From positions 22,111,870-22,175,869 of the forward strand of contig JALMQS010000187.1 in assembly GCA_024734495.1 (NCBI GenBank): DNA of 64,000 nucleotides. Reading direction: 5' to 3'. A program made the position numbers and the translations under genes. Origin of the DNA: Forficula auricularia (lineage: Eukaryota > Arthropoda > Insecta > Dermaptera > Forficulidae). The notes under the pieces are model-generated. The model saw only the letters and a program-made list of their open reading frames with translations, was not told the DNA's origin and ran no database searches. Position 1 is the first letter of the stretch; each line of letters starts with the position of its first letter. This document shows positions 1 through 10,505 of the stretch, one piece after another.

Positions 1-326
1 AACAATTCTACATTAGATTTTTGACCCTTCGATTATTATTAGTAACCATTGCTGAAGACATGGAGGAATCGACTTAAAATCAAAAATAGCAATCGATTCT
101 TATCTAATACTTGAGGAATAACAATTCTACATTAGATTTTTGACCCTTCGATTATTATTGGTAACCATTGCTGAAGACATGGAGGAATCGACTTAAAATC
201 AAAAATAACGATCGATTCTTATATAATACTAGAGGAATAACCTTATTGCATTCAATTTTTGATGTTTTGACTATTAATGGCAACCTCTACTGAAAACGTG
301 GAAGAATCGACTTAAAATCAATAAGA
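1..326. repeat. 119-bp tandem repeat, cut by the window edge
   Basis: Two almost identical 119-bp units (1-119 and 120-238) are followed by a third, clearly diverged and shortened unit (239 to about 326). Each unit contains the phrase GAATCGACTTAAAATCAA near its end. The array probably continues to the left of the window. It could be a small satellite or internal tandem repeats of a larger transposon; the window alone cannot decide. Confidence 0.9.
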
Positions 327-549
327 CTAAATTCTTTTATGATAAACAACTCAAGCTTGAGAATAAGAGAATTTTTTATAAATAGAGATTTTAATACATT
401 TTAAATATTTGTTTCATCTTATTTGTTATGTCTGTATATTACCGTTAAATAGAATCTCAAATTATATCTATTTAAGACTTTAAAATAAAACAATTATATT
501 TATTCTCTGTTACTAATAAAACATCAATAAAGCAGCCACGTGGGGGTCC

Positions 550-598
550 AGGGGGCGAAGCCCCCTAGCTAACAAAAGGCCCGCCGAAGGCGGGCCTT
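550..598. other. Two GC-rich perfect hairpins
   Basis: A short GC-rich island in very AT-rich DNA forms two inverted repeats. The first is AGGGGG/CCCCCT around a short loop (550-566). The second is a 10-bp stem AAGGCCCGCC/GGCGGGCCTT with loop GAA (576-598). It looks like a Rho-independent terminator, but in this eukaryotic context it is more likely the hairpin end of a mobile element, as in Helitrons. A (TA)n tract follows. Confidence 0.6.
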
Positions 599-608
599 GA
601 AGCTTAGT

Positions 609-635
609 AATATATATATATATATATATATATAT
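609..635. repeat. (TA)n microsatellite
   Basis: An uninterrupted run of TA dinucleotides directly follows the GC-rich hairpins. Confidence 0.95.
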
Positions 636-899
636 GGATTTCAAAACAGTAGGTTCCCTCGAAAAGTTGTAAAATAATAAAGTGAAACATCAAAAGATAA
701 AAAAAAGCGACATACAAAGAAACATAATTTTTTTATTTTACCACAAGTTTTTCAAGGAAGATTGTAAATTAAAAAAAAAGCCAGAACAAAAAATAATCGA
801 AGGGTCAAAAAGGATGCAAATGTTCAAAAAAAAAGAATGGGAATTATTCGTAGTTGAAAAATTAATTTAAAATATAAAAATTGGGGTAAAAAAGAGTTA

Positions 900-1105
900 C
901 CGTCAAATTGACGGCTTTTGGGCGTTCTTGGTAAATCCATCATTTTCTCCTAAATAAAAATTCATAGGGTGCTATTTTTTTTTATTCGAAAGCTATTCAA
1001 AAATGATTAAAAGTCAGCCAGTTTCAAAATTCCAACTTAAATAGTAACGAAATGAAAGAGAAATGAAATGTGAAAACCGTCAAATTGACGGCTTCGGGCG
1101 TTCTA
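900..1105. repeat. Twice-repeated palindrome CCGTCAAATTGACGG
   Basis: The same phrase of about 29 bp, the palindrome CCGTCAAATTGACGG followed by GCTT..GGGCGTTCT, occurs at 900-928 and 1077-1105 in the same orientation, 177 bp apart. The DNA between is not obviously duplicated. They may be subterminal repeats of an unrecognised element. Confidence 0.7.
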
Positions 1106-1194
1106 AAACAATCTACTTTATTTACTTATCTAGTTATAAGTTATAAGGAAATATATACCTACATTTCCCGGTCGATGTATACATCATCCCACTA

Positions 1195-1275
1195 TGCACT
1201 TTTATAATAACATATTGCATCAAGCAGAGGACAACCTCATTGATGACTCTTTATATAGTAGTGGTATTAGTTGAA
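1195..1275 (+). repeat. Fragment of palindromic element family X
   Basis: It contains GCATCAAGCAGAGGACAACC, the right-hand subterminal sequence of family X (compare 15165-15245 and 48805-48846). Only the end is present, and the outermost GCCGAGAGTAGC terminus is missing. Confidence 0.6.
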
Positions 1276-1852
1276 TTAAATTCAATACATATCCGATTCT
1301 AATTATACTTAAGTTGGTACGCGTGTGTTTGCTGTCTGTCCCAAGTGGATGTCCATGAAAGGCGGGAGCGTGGGAGACGTTGAGGAACAACTCCATAACT
1401 CAAACCAACTCCAAGAAAAAGAAAAATAAGTGACTCTTCTATGGTACAATAACGGTCAACGGGATCCCGTGGGATTTCTTTCAAATCGAACCGTTAGAAA
1501 ATCGGGATTAGCTACAATTTCTCTGAAACTGAAAATAATTCAATCAATTACTCTTTTTAAAACATACAATTTCTTGCATTTTTTAACTATATATGTTATT
1601 CAGATCTAAAGTTCTCAGTATAAAAATTAATCAAAATAAAAGTCCTCCTTATGAAGAAAATTAATACAACCCGATGTAAACTTGTTTCTAAATTTTTGAT
1701 CAATTAGCCTAATAATTCATAGTTGCTGGAGTACCGAGCGATGGTCAGTAACTTTTTCCCTCTAAATAGCTTAATAATTCATGACACTTGATAAGTACAC
1801 CAATTTGAAACAAAAAGGTTAGTTACGTTTTTGAGAAAATAAAAAAAAAACG

Positions 1853-2275
1853 AAAAATCTTTCATGTAAATGTCCACTTCCGGGGTTCCGATTTCAACCA
1901 AAAGCTTGCTGTACTCCTTCTAGTCTATATGGAACTTAAGTTTTGAATTTCGTAGCTCTGAGATTTATGGTTGCGAAATGCAGGGGGAGGGGTACATTCT
2001 TGCGTACGGAAATATCAATTTCCGGTTTTTCTATTTTAGCCAAAATCCTGTGATACTTGTGGTAGCCTCTAGATAGCTTATGTATCAAATTTCAAGGCTC
2101 TGCGACTTACCGAAAACGAGATATGAACGATTAAAATATTTATTTTGCGACATGACTAATTTACACACCCTTCCTTTAATTCAATCGGGTTACAATTTAT
2201 ACAGGACTAATAACTCATGAGATTTGATAAGTACATCAATTTTTAGCGAAATCGTTAGAGACGTTTTCGAGAACC
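1853..2275 (+). repeat. Interspersed repeat R-A, copy 1
   Basis: This stretch of about 400 bp recurs in inverted orientation at 34377-34775. Shared landmarks include CTTTCATGTAAATGTCCACTT, in reverse in the other copy, and TTTCAAGGCTCTGCGACTT. No coding capacity or clear termini were seen. A non-autonomous transposon or a fragment of a larger element is likely. Confidence 0.7.
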
Positions 2276-2330
2276 CGATTCTATATATACAAGAATTGCC
2301 TATTTAATAATATAAGATATAATTCTAATC

Positions 2331-2620
2331 AGACTGTGGTCTTTACAGGGAAACTCACATCTGAAAATAAAATATATTTCATTTTTTTATTTTTGACCCC
2401 TTATAAAATTTAACATTCTCCAAAATAATCATTCGATTAAAAATATTTCAATACCATTTTTATTTTGCCGGAAAATGAATATATGCATATAACTTGTAGA
2501 TTTAAAATTTGTATATTATTTAGTTTACGACTTAATGCTCTGGCTGAATACAGGAAGACATTTACCCTAAAAGGGTTACTGTTTAATTTTTAAATGTAAC
2601 CCCGAAACATCATTGAAATT
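2331..2620 (+). repeat. Interspersed repeat R-B (LINE-tail-like), copy 1
   Basis: A recurrent module runs through 'TTTACAGG', 'AATCATTCGATTAAAA', 'ATTTAGTTTACGA' and 'GCTCTGGCTGAATACAGG'. It matches, with divergence, blocks at about 27740-27905, 30340-30535, 35820-36095, 38580-38825, 42050-42235 and 55615-55745. The better copies carry a GACAGAC-rich stretch and end in ACCCTAAAA/ACCTTAAAA, which resembles the 3' tail of a non-LTR retrotransposon. No reverse transcriptase is visible. Confidence 0.55.
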
Positions 2621-3241
2621 CCAAAAAAGAAATATTTTTTGAAATCTAGATGAAAAATCTAAAATATATACCAAGCATCTGTATTTTGATAGCTTACTAT
2701 AAAAAATTGTTTTTTTTAAGGATTTGATTAATTTTAAATGCAAATTTAATGATGAACAACCAAGAATAATTGAAAAAAGAAATTCACCAGCTCTACGCTA
2801 AAAACCGACACTAGCGCGCCTAGGTGCGTCTATGAAACTAAAATTAACCTTATGCTGCCGGTTGCCTATATACAGGCGCTTTTATTTAACTTTACCTATA
2901 CATCTTATGGTATATCGAATTAAATCATATCATATATTAACTACCCCCCGTCGCTTCGCTCCGAGCCACACCTAGACCCTGCGGACACTGTTCTTATCTT
3001 GTTAAAAATGATTTTAATTTTAAATAAGAAAATCTCACTAAAAATTAAAACATTTCATCAATTAAGAAATTTTTTAATTTTTTTAAGCCTCTTCCACTTT
3101 CTGCATTGTGGGCTTACATAAAAGTAATCTAACAAATATTTATTTAATACTAATAATATGAAAATAGCTTTGCTCTGCCCTCTGACTCTTGGGCCTGTGG
3201 TCGCCTGTTTGAATATATTATATATATTTTATTTATTATTT

Positions 3242-3488
3242 GAGTCGTTTATTTTGAAAGTGGCCTAACTCCAATTTTGAAAAAAATCAGTTAATGACAG
3301 ATTTAGTTAGACATAGATGTCTTCTTTTCAAATTTATAATATAATAGCCAAAGGAGTACAATATCATCATGAATTCGTAAAAATAAATCATCAAAATATA
3401 TATAATTATATGTATTTATAAAAATATAAATACAAATATCTCAAAATAACAAATAATGGATTTAGGCCACTTTCAAAATAAACGACTC
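3242..3488. mobile_element. 247-bp MITE with perfect long terminal inverted repeats
   Basis: The ends form an inverted repeat of about 28 bp: GAGTCGTTTATTTTGAAAGT on the left and its complement on the right. The interior is AT-rich and non-coding. The flanks are simple ATTT-rich DNA, so the target duplication cannot be read. The superfamily is unknown. Confidence 0.85.
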
Positions 3489-3818
3489 ATTTATTTAATT
3501 GTATATTTAAATATATTAAATTTTAATGTGTTAAAATATATTTCAATACTGGAGTATATTAAAAATTACTTACTCTTAAATATGCATTAATTGCTTCCAT
3601 TCCATCATATAAAATCATTCAAAAATATTATTCTAACTGGACGCTATAGTCCAAAATCTATCCTGCTCCGTCATTGGAAATAGTTGGCACCAGAACAAAA
3701 TTTATACGACGTTTTGTTATTGACTAAAAGTAGGTATCGAACGTACTGAGTAATTAATTATATAATATTATATTCTAAGAGTTTGAAGGGATAAATAAAT
3801 AAATAAGAAGATAAATAA

Positions 3819-4049
3819 CGTCGGCTTAGAGTGTAAACCTGCTAACTCCATTTTTTATCATATATGAGATATTAATACCGTTCAAAAGAAAAAGAGAAGT
3901 AAAACTGCTACTTAAATTTACGATCGGAAGTTGTGGAAAAAATGTGGAAAATAGTTTTTTCCATAACAAAAATATTAAATTTTGTTTATTTTTTATCTGC
4001 CCTGTAAAATTTCTTTGTTGAGTTAGCAGGTTTACTCTCTAAGGCGACG
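3819..4049. mobile_element. MITE with CGTCGG...CGACG termini, copy 1
   Basis: The inverted termini CGTCGGCTTAGAGTGTAAAC and GTTTACTCTCTAAGGCGACG enclose about 190 bp of AT-rich DNA containing the GAGTTAGC/GCTAACTC arms. A related element, with the same CGTCGG end and the GCTAACTCCA subterminal phrase, lies at 41132-41361. Confidence 0.85.
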
Positions 4050-4060
4050 ATAAGATAAAT

Positions 4061-4195
4061 TGAATGTTTTTTTGGGCCGAGAGTAGGAGACTTTTTATCA
4101 ATTAAAAGAAGAGTGTGTCTTCTGCTGGATAAATTAAAAATGTATTTTTCCAGCAGAAGACACACTCTTTAATTGTCTGAGTTAATAAAGAAGAT
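4061..4195. mobile_element. Short palindromic family Y element
   Basis: It opens with GGGCCGAGAGTAGGAGAC and contains the arms AGAGTGTGTCTTCTGCTGGA and TCCAGCAGAAGACACACTCT, separated only by an AT-rich loop. It is an internally deleted relative of the fuller Y copy at 44727-45003: the hammerhead-like centre of that copy is absent here. Confidence 0.7.
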
Positions 4196-4660
4196 AGACG
4201 AAGGACTGGAAGAAGACAACACCCGACAGAAAGACAGAAGAGAAGAAGAATCCAAACACCCAAGAAGAGTTTACAGCTAACATTTTTAATAATTAATTGA
4301 TCGATCAAATAATATATGTATAAAAAATAAATAAATAATGATCTTAAAAGTCGATACATTTTATCCCGACTGAAATTGAAGAGAGAAGTCGAAAAAGCCT
4401 TTTGCTAAAACATTTAAAAAGCCTATACAGTCGACTCTCAACAATTTGAACCATGATAATTAGAATTTTTCGATAATTCGAACTCTTCAGCTGATAACTT
4501 CGATAAACCAAAAAATGCTATGTATTTTGATACGCTCGATAACTCGAAATCCTTTTCGTAACAAGAGAGGGAACGTTCTATAATTCGACCTAAGCCACTT
4601 CCCCTCTTTATAATTGGAATTTTTTCTAGAAATGTTTATTCCTCATTTTTTTAATTACTT

Positions 4661-4929
4661 CTTCTTCTTCGAGTGCCATACTCGAAACGGGTGTCGGCTC
4701 CTCTCCACATATACCTGTGCTGAGTGTGTTTAGTTGTTTTATACAGATATACGGGACCTACTTTTTAACACCGGTTCCAAACGGCTAATTTGGAGAGGTG
4801 ATTAGGCAATTATACTCTTGGTAGGTTGCCATTACTTTCCAAGAGGCGGTGACTGCAATATCTATCGGTCTCGAACAAGCGATCTTCGAGTCAGCGACCC
4901 GACACTCTATCCACTGACCCACAGTCACC
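4661..4929 (-). mobile_element. tRNA-derived SINE with 11-bp target duplication
   Basis: Read on the minus strand, it begins with a tRNA-like head containing GGGTCAGTGG (A-box-like) and CTTGTTCGAGACC (degenerate B box), and ends in a GAAGAAGAAG tail. TTTAATTACTT flanks it on both sides (4650-4660 and 4930-4940), so the insertion is well bounded. A second, better preserved copy is at 16432-16720. Confidence 0.85.
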
Positions 4930-5230
4930 TTTAATTACTTAGGTGTGTTATTTTTTATAAATTTTATTAAACCATTTATTTAATTTATGCATACATTGTT
5001 TTTGAGCTTCGAATCCGGAGATTACTTCTCCACCATCGAATGTCCTTGATCATTTTTTAGTTCTTGTTTTTAATAAGAGGAAAAAACTAATTAAATAAAA
5101 AAACCTCTTTTCCGATAATTATTCCAATTCCATCATTTTCATTCTTTCTCCTCCTAGGTGTGTTATTATCTACTGCAATGTTAATACATATATAATTGTT
5201 TGTTCTTTTTTTGTTGTTTTCATTATTTTT

Positions 5231-5932
5231 AACCGACTTCAAAAAAAGGAGGAGGTTCTCTATTCGACTGAATTTTTTTTTGTTTTTTTTTGTTTTGTGC
5301 CTATGTTACTTCATATCTCAGCCAATTGTGAACCGATTTTGAAATTTTTTTTTGCGTTGGGTCCAGTCTAGCTTCCGATTGGTTCCATTTTTTTCATAGG
5401 TATTAGACCTTTTTTGTTAGGTTTGTTCATGCCTAACTTCTTTGTTTATGAACCGATTTCGATGATTCTTTTTTATTGGAAAGGGGTATCTTAGGGATGG
5501 TGCCATATTAATTTGGTCAAGTTCTGATGATATGATCACTATTAATAACATCACTAAAAAGAGAAAAATAAAAATAATTTTTAAGAAAAAATAAAACTGT
5601 CTTCAAAAAATTAAATGCAACAAATAAAATACACTAAAAGATATAAAATAATTATTATCTTATTTATTTACAACTAAACGATGAAATATTAACATGAAAT
5701 TACTTTTTGATGTCGGTACCAAACAAACTATACCTATAAGCGAGCATGCCCTCCAAAGGTACTAAGTAAGATCCGTCGAGTGCGATTCATAAAAGGTATA
5801 TGTTTGGCACCGACTTTAAAAAGTAATTTCATGTTAATATTTCGTCGTTTAGTTGTAACTAAATAAGATAACAATCATTTTATACCTTTTAGTGTATTTT
5901 ATTTGTTGAAATTAATTTTTTGATGTCGGTTT
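5231..5932. mobile_element. AACCGACTTC foldback element, copy 1
   Basis: It starts AACCGACTTC and ends GATGTCGGTT. Inside, from about 5588, sits a long inverted repeat whose arms share ATTTCATGTTAATATTTCGT and a loop containing GGTACCAAAC. A near-identical sibling lies at 8069-8755. The motif AACCGACTTCAAAAA..GGAGG is a familiar interspersed repeat in insect genomes; the superfamily is unresolved. Confidence 0.8.
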
Positions 5933-6030
5933 TATTTTTTCTCAAAAATTATCTTTATTACTTTTTTACTTGAGGCTATATTTAAAATTTGTGTAAGCTC
6001 ATACATATTTTCAAAAATATAATAAAAACA

Positions 6031-6267
6031 AGTAGGTTATAATGAAAGGCAGCCCATAAATTATTTACTTTTATTTAATTTCTGACGTTTCGGAGACTTT
6101 TTCTCCTCTTCTTCAGGGTATTGAATAGTTATTGATTGAACTCCGAGTTATACTCCCCCATCAATAACTATTCAATACCCTGAAGAAGGAGAGAAAAAAG
6201 TCCCCGAAACGTTAGAAATTGAATAAAAGTAAATAACTTATGGACTGCCTTTCATTATAACCTACTT
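6031..6267. mobile_element. Foldback element with GACGTTTCGG/CCGAAACG core
   Basis: The inverted arms run from AGTAGGTTATAATGAAAGGC to its complement GCCTTTCATTATAACCTACT and meet around 6150. Each arm carries a motif of the order CCTGAAGAAG - hairpin - CCGAAACGT, on opposite strands. This order recurs in many elements of the window. Confidence 0.8.
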
Positions 6268-6439
6268 ATTTCGCTTACCAGTCCGTCTTTTTAAGAGAAT
6301 AAATAAAATTAAATAATCTTAATAATTCGATTTTTTACTTTCCTCTTGATAATTCAAACTTCTTGACAATTCGAAGTCTCGATAATTCGAATTTTTCTTG
6401 TAGTCCCTTGGATTTCGGATTATCGAGAGTCGACTGTAA

Positions 6440-7068
6440 ATTGAAATATAAGGAAATTAAAGCGTCACCAATCCTGCCGGAAGAAGAATCTTAGAACTTC
6501 CGTATGAAAAGCAACCCCCCTCCGTGATTTGTCTCGATAAACAACAAAGCCTAAAATACAATTTATTCTTATTGATTGGGTTAGAGTTGGAGTTAGAGAG
6601 TCGAAACAGAAGAGCGATTCGTCATATTCTAATGCGATGTCAGCCGGGGGTTGGAGGTTGAAGTTGCACCCTCCCTACTCTAAACACACCCGCACTATAA
6701 AAATAAAATCACGCGATTCTAATACATGGATATAAATAACTGAAAAAAGATGGAAAAATAACTTCGGCTTCTATATTTAGTCAAATATTTAAAGAAAGAA
6801 AAAACAAATGCGCGCTTATTACTCCGAGTCATGGTTTGAATTACAACCTGCAATGCGATATTTACTCAAAGCAGCCCTTTATCATTTATATTTTTAGAAT
6901 AATATATTAACTAGCTGCTATTATAGGTGTATAGAAATCCAAAAGAAATAAAGAAATTCAATTAAGACCCATTTGATAGATGGAAATTCTTTTTTGGTCC
7001 CTATAGTTCTAAAAAGAAATTTAAAAATCTGGTGTGAATTGAGCACACATGACTTTACCATATCAAGG
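6440..7068. other. Non-coding stretch, nothing assigned
   Basis: Moderately mixed base composition. I see no open frame with coding character, no tRNA and no paired termini. It may be single-copy spacer. Confidence 0.5.
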
Positions 7069-7938
7069 CTGGTCCTTATTTTGGTCATTTTCGAATTTTA
7101 CCCTGACAAGGGTTCATATGGTTCGAAATAAATAAAAAAATATCCCCAACATTTCAAGTCTCTATCTCAATTATAACCTGTGCCCCCAGCGATGTAAGTT
7201 TCTCATCTAAATAACATGGGGTTATTGCCATTGAAAGATCAATTTTATATTCCGACTAAAGTAATGGTTGAAAAAATTTGAAACTCTGTAGACTTTATCC
7301 TTATAATAGTAGCTATCCCTCAGAATTTTTACAGATTTTTAGCTATTATAATTTTGGAGCCTATAACTTAGTAACACTAAGATATAGCAGTATTTTATCC
7401 AGCTGTAGCTTCAAAATCATAATAAGTAACATCATCATCATCATCAGCCTGTCGATAGCGACAATCCACTGCTGAATATAGGCCTCTTCCATCAAATGGA
7501 AGGGGTTGGCGATTAGAGTCACCACGCTTGCCAGACGGATTGGTGACTAGGAATCAGATTATAGCCGGTCAAATATCAATGCAGGGACTCGGACTCGAAC
7601 CCGGGACTCCTGCTTAGAAGGCTAGTGTCTTTAAGCTCTCGGCTAATCCGATTCCCAAAAATAAGTAACAATCTGTAATAATTCTGATGGATAGCTATTA
7701 TAAGGATAAAGTCTACAGAATTTCAAATTTTTTGAAGGATTACATTAGCCTGAATAAAATGTTGATCTTTCAATGTCAAAACCCCATGTTATTTAGATGA
7801 GAAACTTAGATCGCTGGGGGGACAGGTTATAATTGAGATAGAGACTTGAAACTTGGTGAATATTTATTTTATTTATTTCGATCCATATGACCCCTTGTCA
7901 GCGTAAAAATTCGAAAATACGCAAAATAAGGACCACCT
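7069..7938. mobile_element. Long-TIR MITE family Q, copy 1, split by a SINE
   Basis: Nearly the whole element is one inverted repeat: GGTCCTTATTTTGG..ATTTTCGAA on the left and its complement ending AAATAAGGACCACC on the right. The arms share AAATAACATGGGGTTATT-like and TAGCTATTATAATTTTGGAG segments. The sibling at 56581-57207 has intact ends (TTAGGGTGGTCC) next to TA, suggesting a Tc1/mariner-type target. A SINE interrupts this copy at 7431-7659. Confidence 0.85.
7431..7659 (-). mobile_element. tRNA-derived SINE inside the Q element, 10-bp target duplication
   Basis: On the minus strand the head carries an A-box-like TTAGCCGAGAGC and a strong B box GGGTTCGAGTCC; the tail is (GAT)n. AATAAGTAAC flanks it exactly at 7421-7430 and 7660-7669. 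The tail phrase 'CCACTGCTGAATATAGGCCT' resembles a repeat tail common in Lepidoptera and other insects. Confidence 0.85.
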
Positions 7939-8068
7939 ACTGTATATTTATTTAAATTTATTAGTAATACGCAATAACTAAATTTACGTGCATTGTGTAT
8001 AAATGGAAATATTTTATGAATTGGTGAAAAAGATTTAACAGAGGTGAAAAAATCGTTATATAATTTTT

Positions 8069-8755
8069 AACCGACTTCAAAAAAGGAGGAGGTTCTCTAT
8101 TCGACTGATTTTTTTTTTATGCCTATGTTACCTCATATCTCCGCCAATTCTGAACCGATTTTGAAAAAAAATTTGCATTGGGTTCAGTCTACCTTCCGAT
8201 AGGTCCCATTTTTTTCATAGATATTAGACCTTTTTTGTTAGTTTTGTTTAGGTCTAACTTCTCTTGTTTATGAACCGATTTCGATGATTCTTTTTTTATT
8301 GGAAAGGGGTATCTTAGGGATGGTGCCCTATTAATTTGGTCAAGTTCTGATGATATGATCACTATTAATAACATCACTAAAAAGAGAAAAATAAAAATAA
8401 TTTAAGAAAAAATAAAAACCGACTTCAAAAATTAAATGCAACAAATAAAATACACTAAAAGGTATAAAATAATTATTATCTTATTTGGTTACAACTAAAC
8501 GACGAAATATTAACATGAAATTACTTTTTTAAGTCGGTGCTAAACATATACCTTTTATGAATCGCACTCGACGGATTTTACTTAGTACGTTTGGCGGGTA
8601 CGCTCGCTTCTTATAGGTATAGTTTGTTTGTCACTGACTTCAAAAAGTAATTTCATGTTAATATTTCGTCGTTTAGTTGCAACTAAATAAGATAATAATT
8701 ATTTTATACCTTTTAGTGTATTTTATTTGTTGCATTTAATTTTTTGAAGTCGGTT
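8069..8755. mobile_element. AACCGACTTC foldback element, copy 2
   Basis: It has the same organisation as 5231-5932: an AACCGACTTC start, a unique-looking left part, then an inverted repeat from about 8412 whose arms share ACATGAAATTACTTTTT and GTTGCAACTAAATAAGATAA, ending GAAGTCGGTT. The two copies are highly similar, so this family was active fairly recently. Confidence 0.8.
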
Positions 8756-9034
8756 TTTATTTTTTTCTTAAGAATTATTCTCAAGTGAATATAAGATGAT
8801 ACTTCACCCAAAATGCATTTTGTAATGTAAATTCGTCCCTTGTTGGGGCCCATCATTTTTCCTATTATAAATTGCTTCTGGAATATGGAATTATAGTTTT
8901 AAGAATTTCTCATAGAATTAATTATACTAGTGTAATTGTAGTCTAAAATATTTCTTAAATATAGCTATGGCTATCGATGTCATGCCGCCCGATGTTGCTG
9001 AGTATCTCGTCAACTTGTCAAATGTTGATGGATA

Positions 9035-9468
9035 TGTTGCAGTAAAAGCCTATTTTTAGCAAGAACGGGTTCTTACTAGTTAAAACGCGCTTCACTGAAT
9101 ACCTTTGGGGCAACTATAATTTTCTGATGTTGGTTGAGTTTGGTCCAAAGGTCTAGAATCTTCATTTTTGACCTTGCGCCTCATTTTGGGTGTTTATTTT
9201 CAAATTTTTTTAAACGAAAATGTCAAAAATTACATCCTCATTAGAAGCAAAGTTGTATGTAAAGGATGTAATTTTTGACATTTTCGTTTAAAATTTTTTT
9301 GAAAATAAACACTCAAAATGAGATGCAAGTGTCAAAAATGAAGATTCTAGACCTTTTATCCAAACTCAACCAACATCAGAAAATTATAGTTGCTACAAAA
9401 GAGTTCAGTGAAACGCGTTTTAACTAGTAAGAACCCTTTCTTACTAAAAACCGGTTTTTACTGCAACA
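9035..9468. mobile_element. Palindromic MITE family T, copy 1
   Basis: The outer arms are TGTTGCAGTAAAA and TTTTTACTGCAACA. Inner paired segments include GGTTCTTACTAGTTAAAACG and GTCAAAAATTACATCC, and the arms meet near 9240. The full hairpin covers the element. A second copy is at 36189-36581. Confidence 0.9.
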
Positions 9469-10505
9469 GATATATGTTGCCAACATTTTGTATCCCGGTA
9501 TGTACTAGGCTTTAGAATAATTATAGTGGAATCTAATTTCAATATAGGCCTGATTTAATTTAATTTTTTTATTAAATTGCTAAATTTCAAATTCAAAATT
9601 TATATAATAAAACATGACATTTTTTAATAATACACTTTTAGATCTAATTATTAATTCTTTCACTTATACATATAGTAAATGCAAATTCTTTCCTTTAACA
9701 GAGAATAAGGCCTTTTTCTCCAATCCTGGAACTGCGAGTTTTTTTTCAACGCCTTCTTTTCTGGTCAAAACTGAAATATGAACAACGACATTCTAAAATT
9801 TATGACAATATTTTTCTTTGACAAATAAAAATTTCTATTTTTTGAGTAAAGAAAATAAAATAAAATAAAATAAAAATCAATATATAATAAAACCGACCCA
9901 ATTTTCAGTTATCTATTTATTTATTTATATACTTCATCTGTCTAAAACTTATATTTATACAAATGTTTAGGGAGAATGAAAAAACAAAACACTTTTATTT
10001 GAACAATATATTTTATTTTTATTTTATACATAATTTCTCTTAACATAATACACTTATTTAATTGTATATCGTATATATGGCTATTTATTTATTTATTTAT
10101 TATGATTTAAGCAGCATTAAAAAAAATATATATATATTTTTTGTTTATTTATTTATAATTTTTAAATTTTATATATTTAATTCATTTTCTCATATCTTGC
10201 TCTGGAATATGTATTATTATTATTATTATATATATATTTAATTTATATAATAACGAAGGGGCTGAGGAAGAGAGAACGTTTCATTTTTTTCTTTAATCCT
10301 CCAAGCGACAAAATCATAAAAGGCACACCTGTGAACAAATAAACAGAAAAAAAATTAATTTCGCCTCCAAATATACATACATGCATGTAAATCTATTTAT
10401 TTTTATAGTATAATCTAAATATATATTTTTTAAACAAGCTGCTGAAAATCAAAATTAGATTACGGTAACCGAAATGTATTTTATAATAAGATCAACAGAT
10501 TTTCA

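Larger units (their letters stand above)
4428..6436. mobile_element. Tigger/pogo-like DNA transposon remnant with three nested insertions
   Basis: The termini CAGTCGACTCTCAACAATT and its counterpart ending AGAGTCGACTG are inverted and flanked by TA on both sides (4426-4427 and 6437-6438), as expected for Tc1/mariner-pogo insertions. Subterminal AATTCGAA/GATAATTCGA repeats occur at both ends. The interior is occupied by a SINE (4661-4929), a foldback element (5231-5932) and a smaller foldback (6031-6267). No DDE transposase frame is recognisable in what remains. Confidence 0.75.

Noticed and set aside
1..326. CRISPR-like array
   Set aside because: The units are contiguous 119-bp tandem repeats without spacers, in a eukaryotic genome.
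550..598. Rho-independent terminator or bacterial insertion
   Set aside because: The hairpins fit, but no bacterial gene or operon structure is near and the locus is plainly eukaryotic.
4102..4359. 85-codon minus-strand frame
   Set aside because: Its N-terminal part is low-complexity and its C-terminal part lies in the inverted repeat of a family Y element.
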